The notes: generated by a model from the sequence alone, not told the origin. A DNA stretch of 64,000 bases from Mycoplasma nasistruthionis (GCF_006228185.1 NZ_CP040825.1:558001-622000); one strand, 5' to 3'; numbered from the stretch's first letter, positions 49,021 to 61,176 are shown. Made by a program: numbers and translations.

Positions 49021-49571
49021 TGGAATTAGATATTTATTTATTAAAGTTACATGAAAAAGCTGAAAAATCGATTAGTCATTATCGTTTTGAATTATCGAAA
49101 ATTTCTACAGGAAGAGCTAATCCACAAATCATCAAAGGAATTAAAGTTAATTACTACGATGTTTTAACACCGCTTGAAGAATTATCAAACATCAGCGTTC
49201 CAGAACCACAACAATTATTAATTAAACCTTACGACATTACAACAGTAAAGGAAATTAATAAAGCTTTAGAAAAAGCAAACTTAGGAATTCAACCAGTTGA
49301 TGAAGGTTCTCAAATCAGATTAACTTTTCCACCACTTACAACAGACCGTAGAAAAGAAATGATTAAATCACTTACTAAATTAACTGAAGCTGCTAAAGTA
49401 GGTGTCAGAAACGCTCGTCAAGATGTAAACAAAGAAATTAAAGCTGATGAAGAATTATCAGAGGATTTACAAAAGAACTATTTAGACAGAGTCCAAAAAG
49501 AAGTTGATAAATTAATTGCTGTAGTTGATGAAACTACAAAGCAAAAACAAGATGAACTAATGAATAAATAA
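49020..49571 (+). CDS. frr: Ribosome recycling factor
   Basis: It splits ribosomes after termination. The 183-residue helical protein has LSKISTGRANPQIIKGIKVNYY, PEPQQLLIKPYDITTVKEI and RLTFPPLTTDRRKEM, all standard. Its pairing with pyrH is typical of bacteria. Confidence 0.97.
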   Translation: MELDIYLLKLHEKAEKSISHYRFELSKISTGRANPQIIKGIKVNYYDVLTPLEELSNISVPEPQQLLIKPYDITTVKEINKALEKANLGIQPVDEGSQIRLTFPPLTTDRRKEMIKSLTKLTEAAKVGVRNARQDVNKEIKADEELSEDLQKNYLDRVQKEVDKLIAVVDETTKQKQDELMNK

Positions 49572-49612
49572 TCGGCTAACCATGCCGGTTTCTTTATATA
49601 ACAAGGAGAAAA

Positions 49613-51010
49613 ATGAATGAACAATTAAATGCTACGATTAATTATTCAACTGACACAATAGCAGCCATTTCGTCTGGTTCGCATATTAATCAACCAATCT
49701 CAATCGTTCGTCTTGCTGGTCCTGATGCTGTTTCAATTATTAAAAAAATTTACAAAGGTAAAATTGGTGAAGATCATCAAATTACTTATGGTCATTTATA
49801 TGATGATCAAACTTTAGTTGATGAAGTTTTAGTAATGTGATTTAGTGGAAAAAAAGATAAAAATGGTCAATTGGTTTATAACAACTATGTTGGAGAGCCT
49901 TTAATAGAAATCAATTGTCATGGTGGAATAGTTGTTACAAATAAGGTTTTAGAATTACTTTTAGCCCATGGTGCTAGGCTTGCAGAGCGTGGTGAGTTTA
50001 CTCGTAGAGCATTTTTAAATGGAAAAATGGATTTAGTTAAAGCTGAGGCTGTTCATGATTTAATTATGTCTCAAACTACACAACAAGCTTATGCTAGCGT
50101 TAACAAATTTAATGGTAAAACTTCTAATCTAATTGACAATTTCTTACAAAAAATAGCTATTTTAATTGGTATTTGTGAAGTCAACATCGATTATCCAGAA
50201 TATGAAGACATTGAACATATGGATAATCAAAACATGCTAAATCATCTTGCTGAACTAACGAGAGATTTAACTAAAATCATTAAAGTTTCAGAAGATGCCA
50301 GATATGTATTCGAGGGTGTAAAAGTTGGTTTTTTAGGTAAACCAAACGTTGGAAAAAGCAGTATTTTAAACGCCTTACTTTCAGAGGATAAAGCTATTGT
50401 AACTGATATTGCAGGAACTACCAGAGACTTGGTTGAAGCAACTTATAAAATTAATGACATGTTGTTTAAACTTGTTGATACAGCCGGTTTAAGAAACACA
50501 AAAGAAATTATTGAAAAAATAGGAATTGACAAGTCATTACAACAAATTGAGAAAGCTGACTTAGTAGTTCATGTTACAGATACAGTTCAAACAAATAATG
50601 AATTTGATCAACTAATTGAACAAAAAGCTAAAGAACTAAATAAGTTTTATATTAAAGTTTTAAATAAAATTGATTTATTAGATAAAAGCGATATTCTAAC
50701 TTCAAATACAGTTAAAATTTCTGCATTACATGACAATATTTCTGAACTTGAAAATGCTTTAGTTTCTAATTTTGCTAATATTGACATTTTTGATGAAAGA
50801 ATTTTCAACAACACTCGTCAATTATCACTTATAAAATCTGCATTAAATTCACTAAAACAAGCCACAGATGCCTTGAATTACAACGCAACTTTTGACATGA
50901 TTATTGTGGATTTATATGCAGCTTGAGATGCTTTACAAAATATAAAAGGAAATGTAAACAGAGAAGATTTACTAGATGTTATGTTTAGCACTTTCTGTTT
51001 AGGTAAATAA
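49613..51010 (+). CDS. mnmE: tRNA modification GTPase MnmE
   Basis: With MnmG it modifies wobble uridine 34 of tRNAs. The 465-residue frame spans three pieces joined by TGA Trp codons. It shows an N-terminal folate-binding part (NCHGGIVVTNKVLELLL, RLAERGEFTRRAFLNGKMDL), a G domain (GKPNVGKSSILNALL, DIAGTTRD, DTAGLRNT, NKID) and the C-terminal Cys motif FCLGK. An AAGGAG site precedes the start. Confidence 0.96.
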
Positions 51011-51011
51011 T

Positions 51012-51806
51012 ATGGCTAAGAAACAAACTTTATTTATAGACGCACACAGTCATATTGCAGATCCTAGATTTAATGACAGTGCTATTGTTGAAATAGTAAA
51101 CGCTTTTCAATACAACAGAATTGAATTCACCTTTGTGAATGGTGGTAATGTTTATGATAATCAAAGAACATTAGCACTTAAACAAGCGTTGCCTGATAAA
51201 GTTGAAATTGCAATTGGAATTCATCCAGAGGCTATTAAAACGGGGCAAGAATGATTAACAGTTGAACCAATGCTAAATAGCGATGTTAAAGCAATAGGTG
51301 AAATAGGTTTAGACTATTACTATGATGACGCCCCAGATAGACAAATACAATTGTCTTCATTTGAAAATCAAGTTATATTGGCTTTAAAACACAATTTGCC
51401 GGTCGTTGTGCACATCAGAGATAAGGAGAATTCAGATTTAGCTTATCAAGATGCTTTTGAAATTCTAGAAAAATATAAACCAAGATTTATGCTTCATACT
51501 TATGCCGGTTCAGTTGAATGGGCTCATAAATTTATTAAACTTAATGGGTATATTAGTTTCAGCGGAACTATTACATTTGGCTCAAATCGAACTGCTAGAG
51601 ATGTTGCTAAAATTGTTCCACTAGAAAGAATTTTAACTGAAACTGATGCCCCTTATTTAAGACCTCATCCTTACATAAACGAAATCAATGAACCAAACAC
51701 CGTTATTTACACAGCTTATTATTTATGTGGCCTTTTAGGTTTGGGTATGGATAAATTTGTTTCTAGAGTCAACAAAAATATAAAGGAATTTTTAAACATA
51801 AAATAA
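51012..51806 (+). CDS. tatD: TatD family metal-dependent hydrolase
   Basis: The 264-residue frame has the TIM-barrel nuclease signatures: FIDAHSHIADPRF (metal HxH), AIGEIGLDYYYDDAP, PVVVHIRDKEN, FMLHTYAG and LTETDAPYLRPHP. TatD proteins are DNases. One TGA is Trp. It starts two bases after mnmE and overlaps rsmA by one base. Confidence 0.95.
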
Positions 51807-52588
51807 TGAATAACAAAAAAGAAAGATATGCAAAGAAAGAGTTTGGTCAAAACTTTTTAAAAGACAATAATGTCATAAATAAAATCGTTAATATATTTGA
51901 TATTAACGATCAAAAAGTTATTGAAATTGGACCTGGCCGTGGCGCTTTGACAAAAGCTTTATTACCTAAAGTTTCATCTCTAAATGCCTTTGAAATTGAT
52001 CCTGATATGATTAATGTTTTAAACGCAGAAATCAATGACTCTAGACTAAACTTAATTAATCAGGACTTTTTAAAAATTGATTTAACAGACTTTAAAGATT
52101 ACTTTATTATTGCCAACATTCCTTATTACATAACAACTGATATCTTATTCAAAATCTTTGATTTTAAAGATAATTTCAAGGGTGTAATTTTAATGGTTCA
52201 AAAAGAAGTTGCGCAAAGAATTTGTGCAAAATTTAATACTAAAGAGTATTCAAAATTATCTGTGTCAGCACAATATCTGGCTGATTGTAAACTTGAATTT
52301 ATTGTACCTGCTAATTGTTTTTCACCAGCCCCAAAAGTGGATTCAGCTATTATTTCATTTAAGTTTAAGAATGACTTGAAATACACTTGAAATGAAGTAA
52401 AAGACTTTTTTAAATTATGTTTTGAGCATCGTCGTAAAAAACTTTCATATTCACTTTCAAGTGTTTATAATAAAACTCAGATATTAGAAGCTTTTTCTAA
52501 AATGAATTATGATGATAATTTGAGAATTCAACAATTAACTGTTAATCAAATTATTGAATTATATGAACTTTTAAACAATAAAAAATAA
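51806..52588 (+). CDS. rsmA: 16S rRNA dimethyladenosine transferase RsmA/KsgA
   Basis: It dimethylates A1518 and A1519 of 16S rRNA. The 260 residues have KKEFGQNFLKDNNVI, IEIGPGRGALTKALL (SAM site), the catalytic IANIPYYITTDILF (NIPY) and CFSPAPKVDSAIISF. A C-terminal helical domain follows a TGA Trp. It is the last gene of the pyrH-rsmA run. Confidence 0.96.
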
Positions 52589-52615
52589 ATTCGGAATTGC
52601 TTCCGAATTTTTTAT
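52587..52615. terminator. Convergent terminator between rsmA and hinT
   Basis: AATTCGGAA/TTCCGAATT stem with A- and T-runs on the flanks; it can end both transcripts. Confidence 0.85.
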
Positions 52616-52962
52616 TAGTGTTTTGAAGTTAATTTGTCTGTTTCTCTATATGGAATGATGTGTATGTGTGTATGCATTACTACTTGCCCGGCTGTTTTTC
52701 CGGTATTTATTAATAATTTGAAACCCGGAATACCTTGGTCTATAACATGTTTTTGTGCTAGTTTTCTAGCAACTTTTAATGCATGCAGATAGGTGTTTTC
52801 ATCATTTAACAAGATATTTTGCTCTTGTGATTTTGGAATAACTAAAAAATGTCCTTCTGTTTGTGGAAATGCGTCATAAATTGCTATTACAATATCATCT
52901 TCATATAGTTTTTTAGCAGGAATATTTCCTTCAATGATTTGTGTAAAAATTGACTTTTCCAT
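52615..52962 (-). CDS. hinT: HIT family protein HinT
   Basis: The 115-residue histidine-triad protein has NIPAKKLYEDDIVIAIYDAFP and the catalytic HTHIHIIP. HinT hydrolases cleave nucleoside phosphoramidates. It overlaps the P60-like lipoprotein by one base. In Mycoplasma hominis HinT is encoded with P60 and P80 and was reported to bind P80, so the linkage here is informative. Confidence 0.94.
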   Translation of the reverse strand: MEKSIFTQIIEGNIPAKKLYEDDIVIAIYDAFPQTEGHFLVIPKSQEQNILLNDENTYLHALKVARKLAQKHVIDQGIPGFKLLINTGKTAGQVVMHTHIHIIPYRETDKLTSKH

Positions 52963-54191
52963 TATTTGGCTACAAACTCTGAGTTTTCTAATTGTTTTTT
53001 GATATCTTCAATATCAACTTTTAAAACATAACCTAATTTAACAAATGTGGATTCAGCTTTTTTGTATAATGCATCATCATAAACAGCTGCTAGAAGTCTT
53101 AATTTGTTTAAGTTATTGGCATATGGTGTTTCTTTAAAACTTAATTTTGTTTTTGTATTTTCTGTACCATTTTCAGTCACAGTTTCTTTTTTACCAACAG
53201 GTTTAATTTGTGATAGATAAATTACAGAAATATTAGCGTTATTATTTGAAACAGGAACAGCTGATGCAACTACTCCATCTGAATTAACTTTAACCATTTG
53301 TTTTGTAATAGGATTATAAAATCCTATTAAAATGTCATCATTTGTTTTTGTTAAAAGAGTATCAACTGAATAATCGTTGTTTAAATTATCAGATTGAAGT
53401 CCTTTGTATCCACCCATTGTTAATTCATAAGAAGCATTAGTATTAATTAATAAAGCTTCTGTAGGAATTGTTTCAGCAACATTGGAATTTTGAATTAATG
53501 AAATATAATCGCTTACATTTGAAATAGATGTTTGAGCTGTTGAAAAGATATCAACAGGGTTTGAACTATCATATTGTCATAATTGAACTAAACGCTTGTT
53601 AATTACATAACTAATTAAATTAAAATCATCTAAATCAAATTTATCACCATATAAAGCAAAAGCTGATGCTTCAGTTTTTAATAACTGATCTTTGTCATTA
53701 ATTTGGAAGTATTTATTTACTAATAAAACTTTATTAACGATTAATTTAACACCTGTTTTTTCTGTGTTATATAAAACTGTAAATTGTTCTTTTGTTAATG
53801 GTGTTTTATAAATTGTAGATGCTAATGATTTTAAAACTTCTAATTGTTCAGGTGTAAAAATACCTTCGGTTTGTCATTTATTTAATTGAGTTGATAGATA
53901 TAAAGTACCTGTTGATCCATCAGTATATTGTTTAGCTAAATATGATCGATAAGCTTGATAAGCGTCATTTAAAAATGCTTCATTGTCAGTTAAATTAGTT
54001 TCAATATTGTATAAGGCTTTCAAAGTTGAATCTAGTCATAAATTTTGTGCAATTGTAGATACTTCAGAATTTTTAAATAAAGCATCTTGCTTAATTTTTT
54101 CTTCTGTATCTTCAACTATACCACAAGCAATTGCAGATACTGGTAAAACTGAAACAGGGGCTAATGTTAAAAATTTAAATCATTTTCTCAT
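52962..54191 (-). CDS. P60-like surface lipoprotein
   Basis: The 409-residue protein begins MRKWFKFLTLAPVSVLPVSA with lipobox AIAC, then a mostly helical body without recognisable catalytic motifs. Its place between a large anchored protein and HinT matches the P80-P60-HinT locus of hominis-group mycoplasmas. Its start overlaps the P80 stop by one base and its stop overlaps the hinT start. Confidence 0.85.
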
Positions 54192-56398
54192 TAATTATTA
54201 CCTCCTTCAGTTTTATCTTGAATTACTTTTGAGACCGCTTCTGATAGTGTATCAATGGCTGATTTTTCACTAAATGATTGATTTTCTCAATCATAAACAA
54301 TCTTATTTAATCCGTTTGAAATTGTGAAATTATTGCTTGTTTCTGTTTTTAGTTGATTTTGAATTCAACTTGAAATTGAAGTTAGAATATCCACTTTTGC
54401 TTTTAAAATATTTCCTTCAACAATTGAATCAATTTTTGTTGATAATGAATTTATTAATTCTGTTGAATATTTGTCTTTATTTTCAGAAACTTCATTTGTT
54501 TGTTCTTGTAAGTAAGAATTAAACCCTTCAAGTTTTAAGGTTTTTTGAATAATTTCATTTTGTGATAATGATTTGTTTAATTTGTTAGCAATATTGAAGT
54601 TTGTTTTATTAGTTGAAGCTAAACTTTGACCATCTAATTTAATGTATTTTTTAATATCTTCAATTGAATTGATTTTGTCAAATCTAACAATGTTAATTTC
54701 TTTATCAGAAACTGTTAGATAAGCATCTTCCATATCTTTAATTTTGTAAGTGAAAGACATTCTGTTTGATGAATTAACTTTTTGAACTAGATTTTTGTTG
54801 TAAATTGCTTTTAGAACGTTTTGTTTGTTTATTTCAGATAAACCGTTAAAGAAGTCTTCGATTTGTTTATTAATTGAAGCTAACTCTAAAGCTGTTTGAT
54901 CTAAAGTCTTATTAGCTGATTTTAAGGCTTCAAATGCTTCTACTGCTGTTTTATATGCATCAGAACCTGCTATTTCAGCTGTTAAATTGTCTTTACTAAA
55001 CATTTTGGCTAAATCAACTTCAGGAATAGAAGATTTGTTATCTTTTGAAAAGACATCGTTAGCAATTAATGATAAAGCTGCATATTGGTTTGAACTAAAT
55101 AAATCTTTAACTTCTACAATGCCTGAGGTTGCTAAGTTTTGGCTTCCTGATAGTGTTAGTTTACCTAATAGAACTTGATGTCTAGCTAATCTTTCAGCGA
55201 ATTGTTGATCTGTTTCACCATCTTGTTTAAGTGCATAATTTGGAGCTGTTTTAAAGCTTTTTAAAGTATCAAAGTTTGATGATAGTGTAAAACTTGCTGA
55301 AGCTGATGCCTCTGTATTTTTATAAACATTAAACATGAATAAATTCTTTAATGTTTGAAGTTGGTTTGAATCAACCGTAAATGCTGAATTTAAATCTTTT
55401 GACGCAACACCTGGTAGTTGCATAATTGTAGGAATTACAAGTTGTTTTTTAGCTAGTTCATTAATAAATGGCTCTGGTGATTTTAAATCCATTCCGCCGG
55501 TTTTTTCAGTAATAAATGACTTAGTTAATAAAGTAACAATTTTGTTTGAATTATTAGGATCAACAAAATAATTTACATCTTCTTTTAAATAAGGAAAGAC
55601 TTTGTCACCTTGATTGAATAAAACAATAGGTTGTCCGTTTTCGCCTCTAACTTGTTGGCCTAAAGCATCTACTTTGTAAATTGTTTTAGTTGCTGTTCTG
55701 TCAATGAACGCCCTATCAGTTAGTTTAAATTCTAATTCAAATCTTCTTTTTGCTTCTGTTTCGATTTGTTTAAATACTAGAAAATCAATTGCTTGTTGTT
55801 CTGTGGCACTTTTTCCATATTCTTCTTTTTGTAGTTCAGCAGTGAATTGTTTATTTCAATTTTCAAAACCATAAACTTTCTTTAAGTTTGATTTTAAATC
55901 TTCAATTTGATTTTTAACATCCTTTTTAATGTCATCTAAAGATTTCAATTGGAGATTATTTTGAACTTGTTCACTGTTTGTTCTTGAACCGTTGATAATG
56001 TTTTGGTATTGAATTGAAGCTTCATATTCTTGTTGATATAAATAACTGATTGCTTTGTGATATAAGTCTGACATTTGAGCATTTGTTTTTGCTGCATCTG
56101 TGTCAATTTTATTTGTTAATTCACTAACAGTTAAAACGTTTGATGAATCACCATTAGGTTTCTTAAATGAAAAAACAGGCTTATCACCCTCTACTGGCTG
56201 GTTATATGAAACTTTTGTCACTGTCACAGTTAACGGAATAGTAATTGCCGCAATTATTCCAACTGTTAAGATTGAAAATAAAATAATTGATAGCTTGCTT
56301 CTTTTTTGTTTATTAGTAGTATTTTTGTTTTTACGTTCGTCATGCCTGTCATTCAATTCAGTTAGACGTTCAAAAAATGATTTTTGTCTTTTAGCCAT
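54191..56398 (-). CDS. P80-like membrane-anchored protein
   Basis: The 735-residue protein starts MAKRQKSFFERLTELNDRHD. It has one membrane segment about residues 36-60 (LSIILFSILTVGIIAAITIPL) and a long helical extracellular part. Trp codons are TGA. It heads the P80-P60-HinT transcript. The identification depends mainly on gene order and architecture rather than on a unique motif. Confidence 0.82.
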
Positions 56399-56477
56399 TT
56401 ACACCTCATAAAAGTTAATTTTTTCAAAATTTCAATATTATTATTTATTATATCAAAATATTAATTATAATTTAATT

Positions 56478-57014
56478 ATGGTCAGAAGCATATACAAACA
56501 GGTTTTTAGCACTGTGAATAGTTTAGCCAATGAGCTAAAATTTGTTTATTCTTTAGATACCGAATCAATAAATCACATTAAGAATTTTAATCAAGAATTT
56601 ACTGATTTAGGAATCCTAATGACCGTTTCAGGCTTATTGAAATTACATTATTTTTATCCACACATAATCGAATTTCATAAAAATGATTTAGACTATTTTT
56701 TGCCTTATTTAAGAATTGAAAATCACTATGTCAAGATTGGTCTATTAATTGAAACTAATAAAAAACAGTTTGACGAAGCCAAACTGAAAAATAAATTAAA
56801 CAAGATCAAAAGGAATTTTGATTTGTATCAATTGATTGATGATTTATTTACAAATGAGCCTTCGTTCTGGTTATATTTATCAGAAAGTAAATCACGAGAC
56901 TTAAATTATCAAAAGATTATTACAATCAACCCTTATTATTACAATGTTTTAAAAATTGACGATGATTTACAAGTACCTTATTTAAGTTACTTCGAATCGT
57001 TTAAACCATTTTAA
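56478..57014 (+). CDS. Protein of unknown function
   Basis: This 178-residue protein (MVRSIYKQVFSTVNSLANEL) is rich in Tyr, Leu, Asn and Lys, and has no membrane segment or signal. I do not recognise it. It stands alone, divergent from the P80 operon, and ends in a clear terminator, so it is probably a real small gene. Confidence 0.7.
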   Translation: MVRSIYKQVFSTVNSLANELKFVYSLDTESINHIKNFNQEFTDLGILMTVSGLLKLHYFYPHIIEFHKNDLDYFLPYLRIENHYVKIGLLIETNKKQFDEAKLKNKLNKIKRNFDLYQLIDDLFTNEPSFWLYLSESKSRDLNYQKIITINPYYYNVLKIDDDLQVPYLSYFESFKPF

Positions 57015-57038
57015 TCTGGTTAATACCAGATTTTTTAT
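57012..57038 (+). terminator. Terminator after the unknown gene
   Basis: AATCTGGT-TAAT-ACCAGATT stem overlapping the stop codon, followed by T5. Confidence 0.85.
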
Positions 57039-57071
57039 TGCTGTTTTTTTATCAAAAAGGCATAAAAAAAA

Positions 57072-57173
57072 CAGCGGCTCCCTATTTTCACCTTTCGGCT
57101 ATCGTCGGCACTAAAGAGCTTAACTACTGAGTTCGGAATGGGTTCAGGTGATCCTCTTTGCTATAACCACTGA
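57072..57173 (-). rRNA. rrf: 5S ribosomal RNA (unlinked)
   Basis: The minus strand contains ACCTGAACCCATTCCGAACT, the conserved loop of 5S rRNA, and the closing end GGGAGCCGCTG. Length is about 100 bases. It lies 33 kb from the 16S-23S pair and has its own promoter and T-run. Unlinked 5S genes are known in several mycoplasmas. Confidence 0.93.
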
Positions 57174-57177
57174 TTAA

Positions 57178-57205
57178 ATTGTATACTATTTGATTTAACA
57201 GTCAA
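57178..57205 (-). promoter_or_regulatory. 5S rRNA promoter
   Basis: On the minus strand TTGACT (57200-57205) and TACAAT (57178-57183) are 16 bases apart, just before the 5S 5' end. The -35 is a near-consensus sequence. Confidence 0.65.
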
Positions 57206-57225
57206 GTATTTTTTTATGTTTTTTA

Positions 57226-59208
57226 TTATTTCTTCATAACTTTAGGGACTATTTTTTCTTTAAATCATTTGGTTCTTGTAATTTTGTGTACTGAAAGCGT
57301 TTGCATGATGTTTCATAGTCCACCAAATAATCAGTAAACTTGAACACCAGCTGTAAGAATAACTGTGAAAACACACATTATCAGCATAACGATTTTTTGG
57401 GTTTTTTCGTTTTTCTTTAGTGCTTGCTCTTCAGCAATTGAAATTCTCTTTCTGTGTTTTTTCTTGTTTAAGTATTGTGGTAAGTACATTGAAGCAAGTT
57501 GGATTAACACAGTAACAATTAATATTCAAATGTAAACAAATTGTCCACTAAATAATTGTTGATATGAAGTTGATGCGAAATTTAATCCTAATCAAGTTGT
57601 TTGTTTAATTTCAGGTATTGACTGAATAACCCTTCACATAGCAAGAAAAATAGGAAGGGTAAGTAATACTGAAGCAAATTGATCCATTGGATTAACATTG
57701 CTTTTAGCATATAAGGCTTGAATTTCTTGTTGTTTTCTAACCTTCATCGCTTTATTATTTTCTAAACCAGCATATTTTGCATCAATTGCTGCTTTCTTGT
57801 ATTTCAAATCTTCTTGTAGACCTTGGAAAAGGACAGATTTATAAGTAACAGCTAAGTTAATTAAACGAGTTACTATAACTGCAAGAATAATACAGATAAT
57901 TGAAGCTCATCCGTCTCACTCAGGCAGAGCACGACGTAATGGTTGCATTAATTTAGCTAATGGATAAACAAATATTCCAAAGAATGGTCCGTATTCTCAT
58001 GCTTCACCTCATGAAGTAATAGGTCTTATAGGATTATCACCGCTTAGCGGAGCTTTTGATACGTTTTGAGATTTTAATAAATTAGTGTTATAGTCATATT
58101 TTGAAACTAATAATCCATTTTTAGCTATAACATCTTTATTTTCACCATTAAAATATTGAAGTTCTTTTAGATATTCTGTTAGAGTTTTTTGATATGCAAT
58201 TACTGCTACATATTCTCTTTCAGTTAAAGTAAATAATACTCCGTTTGCACCATTAGAATCAACAGTGTTATTGTTTCTTACATCTTGTGAAATCGAATCA
58301 ATTTTTTCTTTAAGGAATAAAGAAGGATCTTTACCTAAAGCTTGATAAATTTCTGAAGATGGTCCAAATGAGTATTGATAAAACATTTGTAAAACATCTC
58401 TGGCAAATGCGTTTCTTGGACTGTTGTCATTGTTTGAATAAGTATAAACTTTTTGAAGTCCTGGAATTCAAACAACATTATAAACTTTTTGACCTGAATC
58501 ATTTGTTGTAAAGATGTTTTCTTTTACAATGCTTGTTTTACCATTTTGTTGTTTTTCAACATCTCTTGTTTGTAAAAGTAAAATTGGTAATGTTTGATTT
58601 TCTTGTCCAGATGTTGTATCAAGTGCATAAGCAAGCGTATAAACATCTTGTTGTTGCGCATTTGATACATATTCATAAGTTTTTGAATTATCAGATCTGA
58701 ATAAGTATTTTCCATTACGTTCAAGAATAGGACTTGAATTTCAGCCATCGAGATTAATGTTTTTACCAAATTTAAATGATGTTAAATAATTAATTTGAAC
58801 TCCGTAATCACCACCATTAGCAACTGTTTGATTTTTTAGTGATTTTAAAACATTTTCATCAGTTACTAAATAATTAGCTTGGCTATCAACATCTAATTTG
58901 TTAATTTTAATGATTTCTTGTGATTTCTCAGTTGAGTTTTCAATAGAATAATCTGTTTTTATTTCTTTATTTTTTAAAGTATTAACTCTTGGCGCTACTT
59001 CATCTTTGTTGTTATAAAACTCTACACCGTTCCCTACGTTGTATGAGTTTTTAATTACAAAAGATTGAACACACCCTGTTAAAGCTAAACCGAAGATAAT
59101 TATGTAGAAAACTATCTTAATTCACTTAAGAGTTTTCTTGATAATTTCTCTTCTTTTTTCTTTATGGTCACCGTCGCCAGTGAAGTATGTAAAATTATTT
59201 TTTTTCAT
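57226..59208 (-). CDS. yidC: Membrane protein insertase YidC
   Basis: YidC inserts and folds membrane proteins. The 660-residue protein has an N-terminal membrane segment with a lipobox-like LALTGC, a large extracellular domain (about residues 45-390), and the conserved insertase core: WDGWASIICIILAVIVTRLI, DLKYKKAAIDAKYAGLENN, NPMDQFASVLLTLPIFLAMW. The C-terminus is basic. It overlaps rnpA by 14 bases in the usual rpmH-rnpA-yidC order. Confidence 0.93.
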
Positions 59209-59532
59209 TTTTCCTAAATTTCTCAAAAAGTTTTTTTGTTTCATTTAACTTGTGTTGAAATGAAGTATTTATAAAATCTTTTCGAACAATTAAAACAAAA
59301 TCATAAAGTAAATCTGTAATATTTACTTCATGCAGAATCGCCTTAAGTTGTCTTTTGAAATAATTTCTTTGAGTTGCAATTGCAAATTTTTTAGGTACTG
59401 TTAATCCAACTCTGTGGTATTTGCTTTTTCTAAAATAAACAATTAACTGCTTGTTAATTAAAAAATCGCCCTTACCATTATTCAAAACCTTGTCGAATTC
59501 TCAGTTTTTTCTAAGACGATATATTTTTTCAT
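59195..59532 (-). CDS. rnpA: Ribonuclease P protein component (start region shifted)
   Basis: It is the protein subunit of RNase P, which trims tRNA 5' ends. The body is clear: IVYFRKSKYHRVGLTVPKKF, RNYFKRQLKAILHE and LIVRKDF. The conserved N-terminus IYRLRKNWEFDKVLNNG is in frame with this body, but the only nearby ATG (59530-59532) is one base out of frame across A6 (59524-59529, minus). Seven A would give MKKIYRLRKNWEF and a 112-residue protein. As given, a shorter TTG start at 59485 is the only in-frame choice and would cut into the conserved region. Confidence 0.85.
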
Positions 59533-59546
59533 TTTAAAATTTAAGA

Positions 59547-59693
59547 TTATTTATCTGAAACTGTTAATCTTTTTCTACCTTTAGCTCTTCTTGCTGCTAA
59601 TACTTTTCTACCATTTGCAGTTTTCATTCTTGCTCTGAAACCGTGCACTTTAGCATGTTTACGCTTGTTTGGTTGATAAGTTCTTTTACTCAT
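59547..59693 (-). CDS. rpmH: 50S ribosomal protein L34
   Basis: This 48-residue basic protein reads [20 protein letters not shown] and [20 protein letters not shown], the standard L34. It begins the rpmH-rnpA-yidC run. In many bacteria dnaA lies just upstream of rpmH; here it is serS, divergently placed. Confidence 0.97.
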   Translation of the reverse strand: MSKRTYQPNKRKHAKVHGFRARMKTANGRKVLAARRAKGRKRLTVSDK

Positions 59694-59904
59694 AAATCCT
59701 CCTTATTTTATATTTTATATATAAGCGTATGTATATTATACAACAAAAACATTTTTCTGCCTTAAAGGCTAATTAGTAATTTTTATACAAGCGCCTTAGC
59801 CTTAAAAGTAAAAATTTCACATTATTTAAAGCGTTTAATTTTGTTGCTAATTATTTAAATTTAATTATTGTATAATTTAAAATAAGATATAAAAAGAGGT
59901 AATA

Positions 59905-61173
59905 ATGTTAAATTTAAAATATGTTTTATCAGCTGAAAACGAAGTTAGACAAAAGCTTTTAGATCGTGGTTTTGATATCAAAATTTATGACAAATTTGTT
60001 GAATTAGCGAAACAAAGAGGACACTTAATGTCTCAAGCTCAATTAAAGAAAAATGAGCTTGCTCAACTATCAAAACAATTTAGTAAATTAAAAGACAACC
60101 CAGAACAATTGGCAGAATTAAAAACACAAATTGCTCAAATTAAGCAACAAGAACATGATTTAAGCACTGAATCAGAAGCTCTAAATAGTCAAATTAATGA
60201 ATTAATTTTACAAATTCCTAATATTGCTCTAGATGATGTTCCTGTTGGAAAAGATGAAAATGAAAACGTTGTTTTAATGACTAGAAATGATTTAGGTAGA
60301 GGTTTAGTTAAAGATGTTTTACCTCATTATGAAATTGCTAAGAAACTAGACATTATTGATATTGAAAGAGCTGTTAAATTATCTGGTTCTAGATATGTAA
60401 TTTACAAAAATGCTGGTTCAAGGCTTGTTAGGGCTTTAATTAACTTCATGCTTGATTTACATCAACAAAAAGGGTATCAAGAATTTAATACACCTGTTAT
60501 TGTTAAATCAAAAACATTATATGGTACTGGTCAATTACCAAAATTTAAGGAAGATTTATACAAACTTGAAGGTGCAGATGAGTATTTAATTCCAACAGCT
60601 GAAGTAACATTAACCAACATTTATAATGATGAAATTGTAGATTTAACAACCCCTTTTAAAGCAACTGGTTATACTGAATGTTTCAGATCTGAAGCAGGTA
60701 GTTCAGGTAAAGATACTAAAGGTATTTTAAGACAACATCAATTTAAGAAAATAGAATTAGTAAAAGTAACTACAGCAGAACAAGCTATCGAACAGTTTCA
60801 ACTTATGTTGGAAGATGCTAAAGATGTATTAGAAAAATTACAAATCCCTTATCGAGAATTGCTTTTATGTACTGGTGACTTAGGTTTCTCATCAAGAAAA
60901 ACAATTGACTTAGAATTATGACTTCCTTCTGAACAAAGGTTTAGAGAAGTTTCTAGTGTGTCTTATATGGGTGATTTCCAAGCTCGTAGAGCTATGATTA
61001 GGTATCGTTTAGATGATAAGAAAACTGAATATGCACACACTATGAATGGTTCGGCTTTAGCTGTAGATAGAGTTATTGCTTGTTTATTAGAACTTTATCA
61101 AAATCATGATGGTTCAATTACAGTTCCTGATGTTTTAGTTCCATATATGGGTGGTTTAACTGTAATTAAATAA
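59905..61173 (+). CDS. serS: Seryl-tRNA synthetase
   Basis: This class II enzyme charges tRNA-Ser. The 422-residue frame is joined by a TGA Trp after TIDLEL. The N-terminal coiled-coil arm (about residues 25-110) is followed by [18 protein letters not shown] (motif 1 region), [21 protein letters not shown] (motif 2) and [17 protein letters not shown] (motif 3). An AAGAGG site precedes the ATG. Confidence 0.96.
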
Positions 61174-61176
61174 CAA

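Noticed and set aside
59694-59904. Replication origin next to rpmH
   Set aside because: No dnaA gene and no clear DnaA boxes (TTATCCACA-type) are seen; the stretch looks like a divergent promoter region for rpmH and serS.
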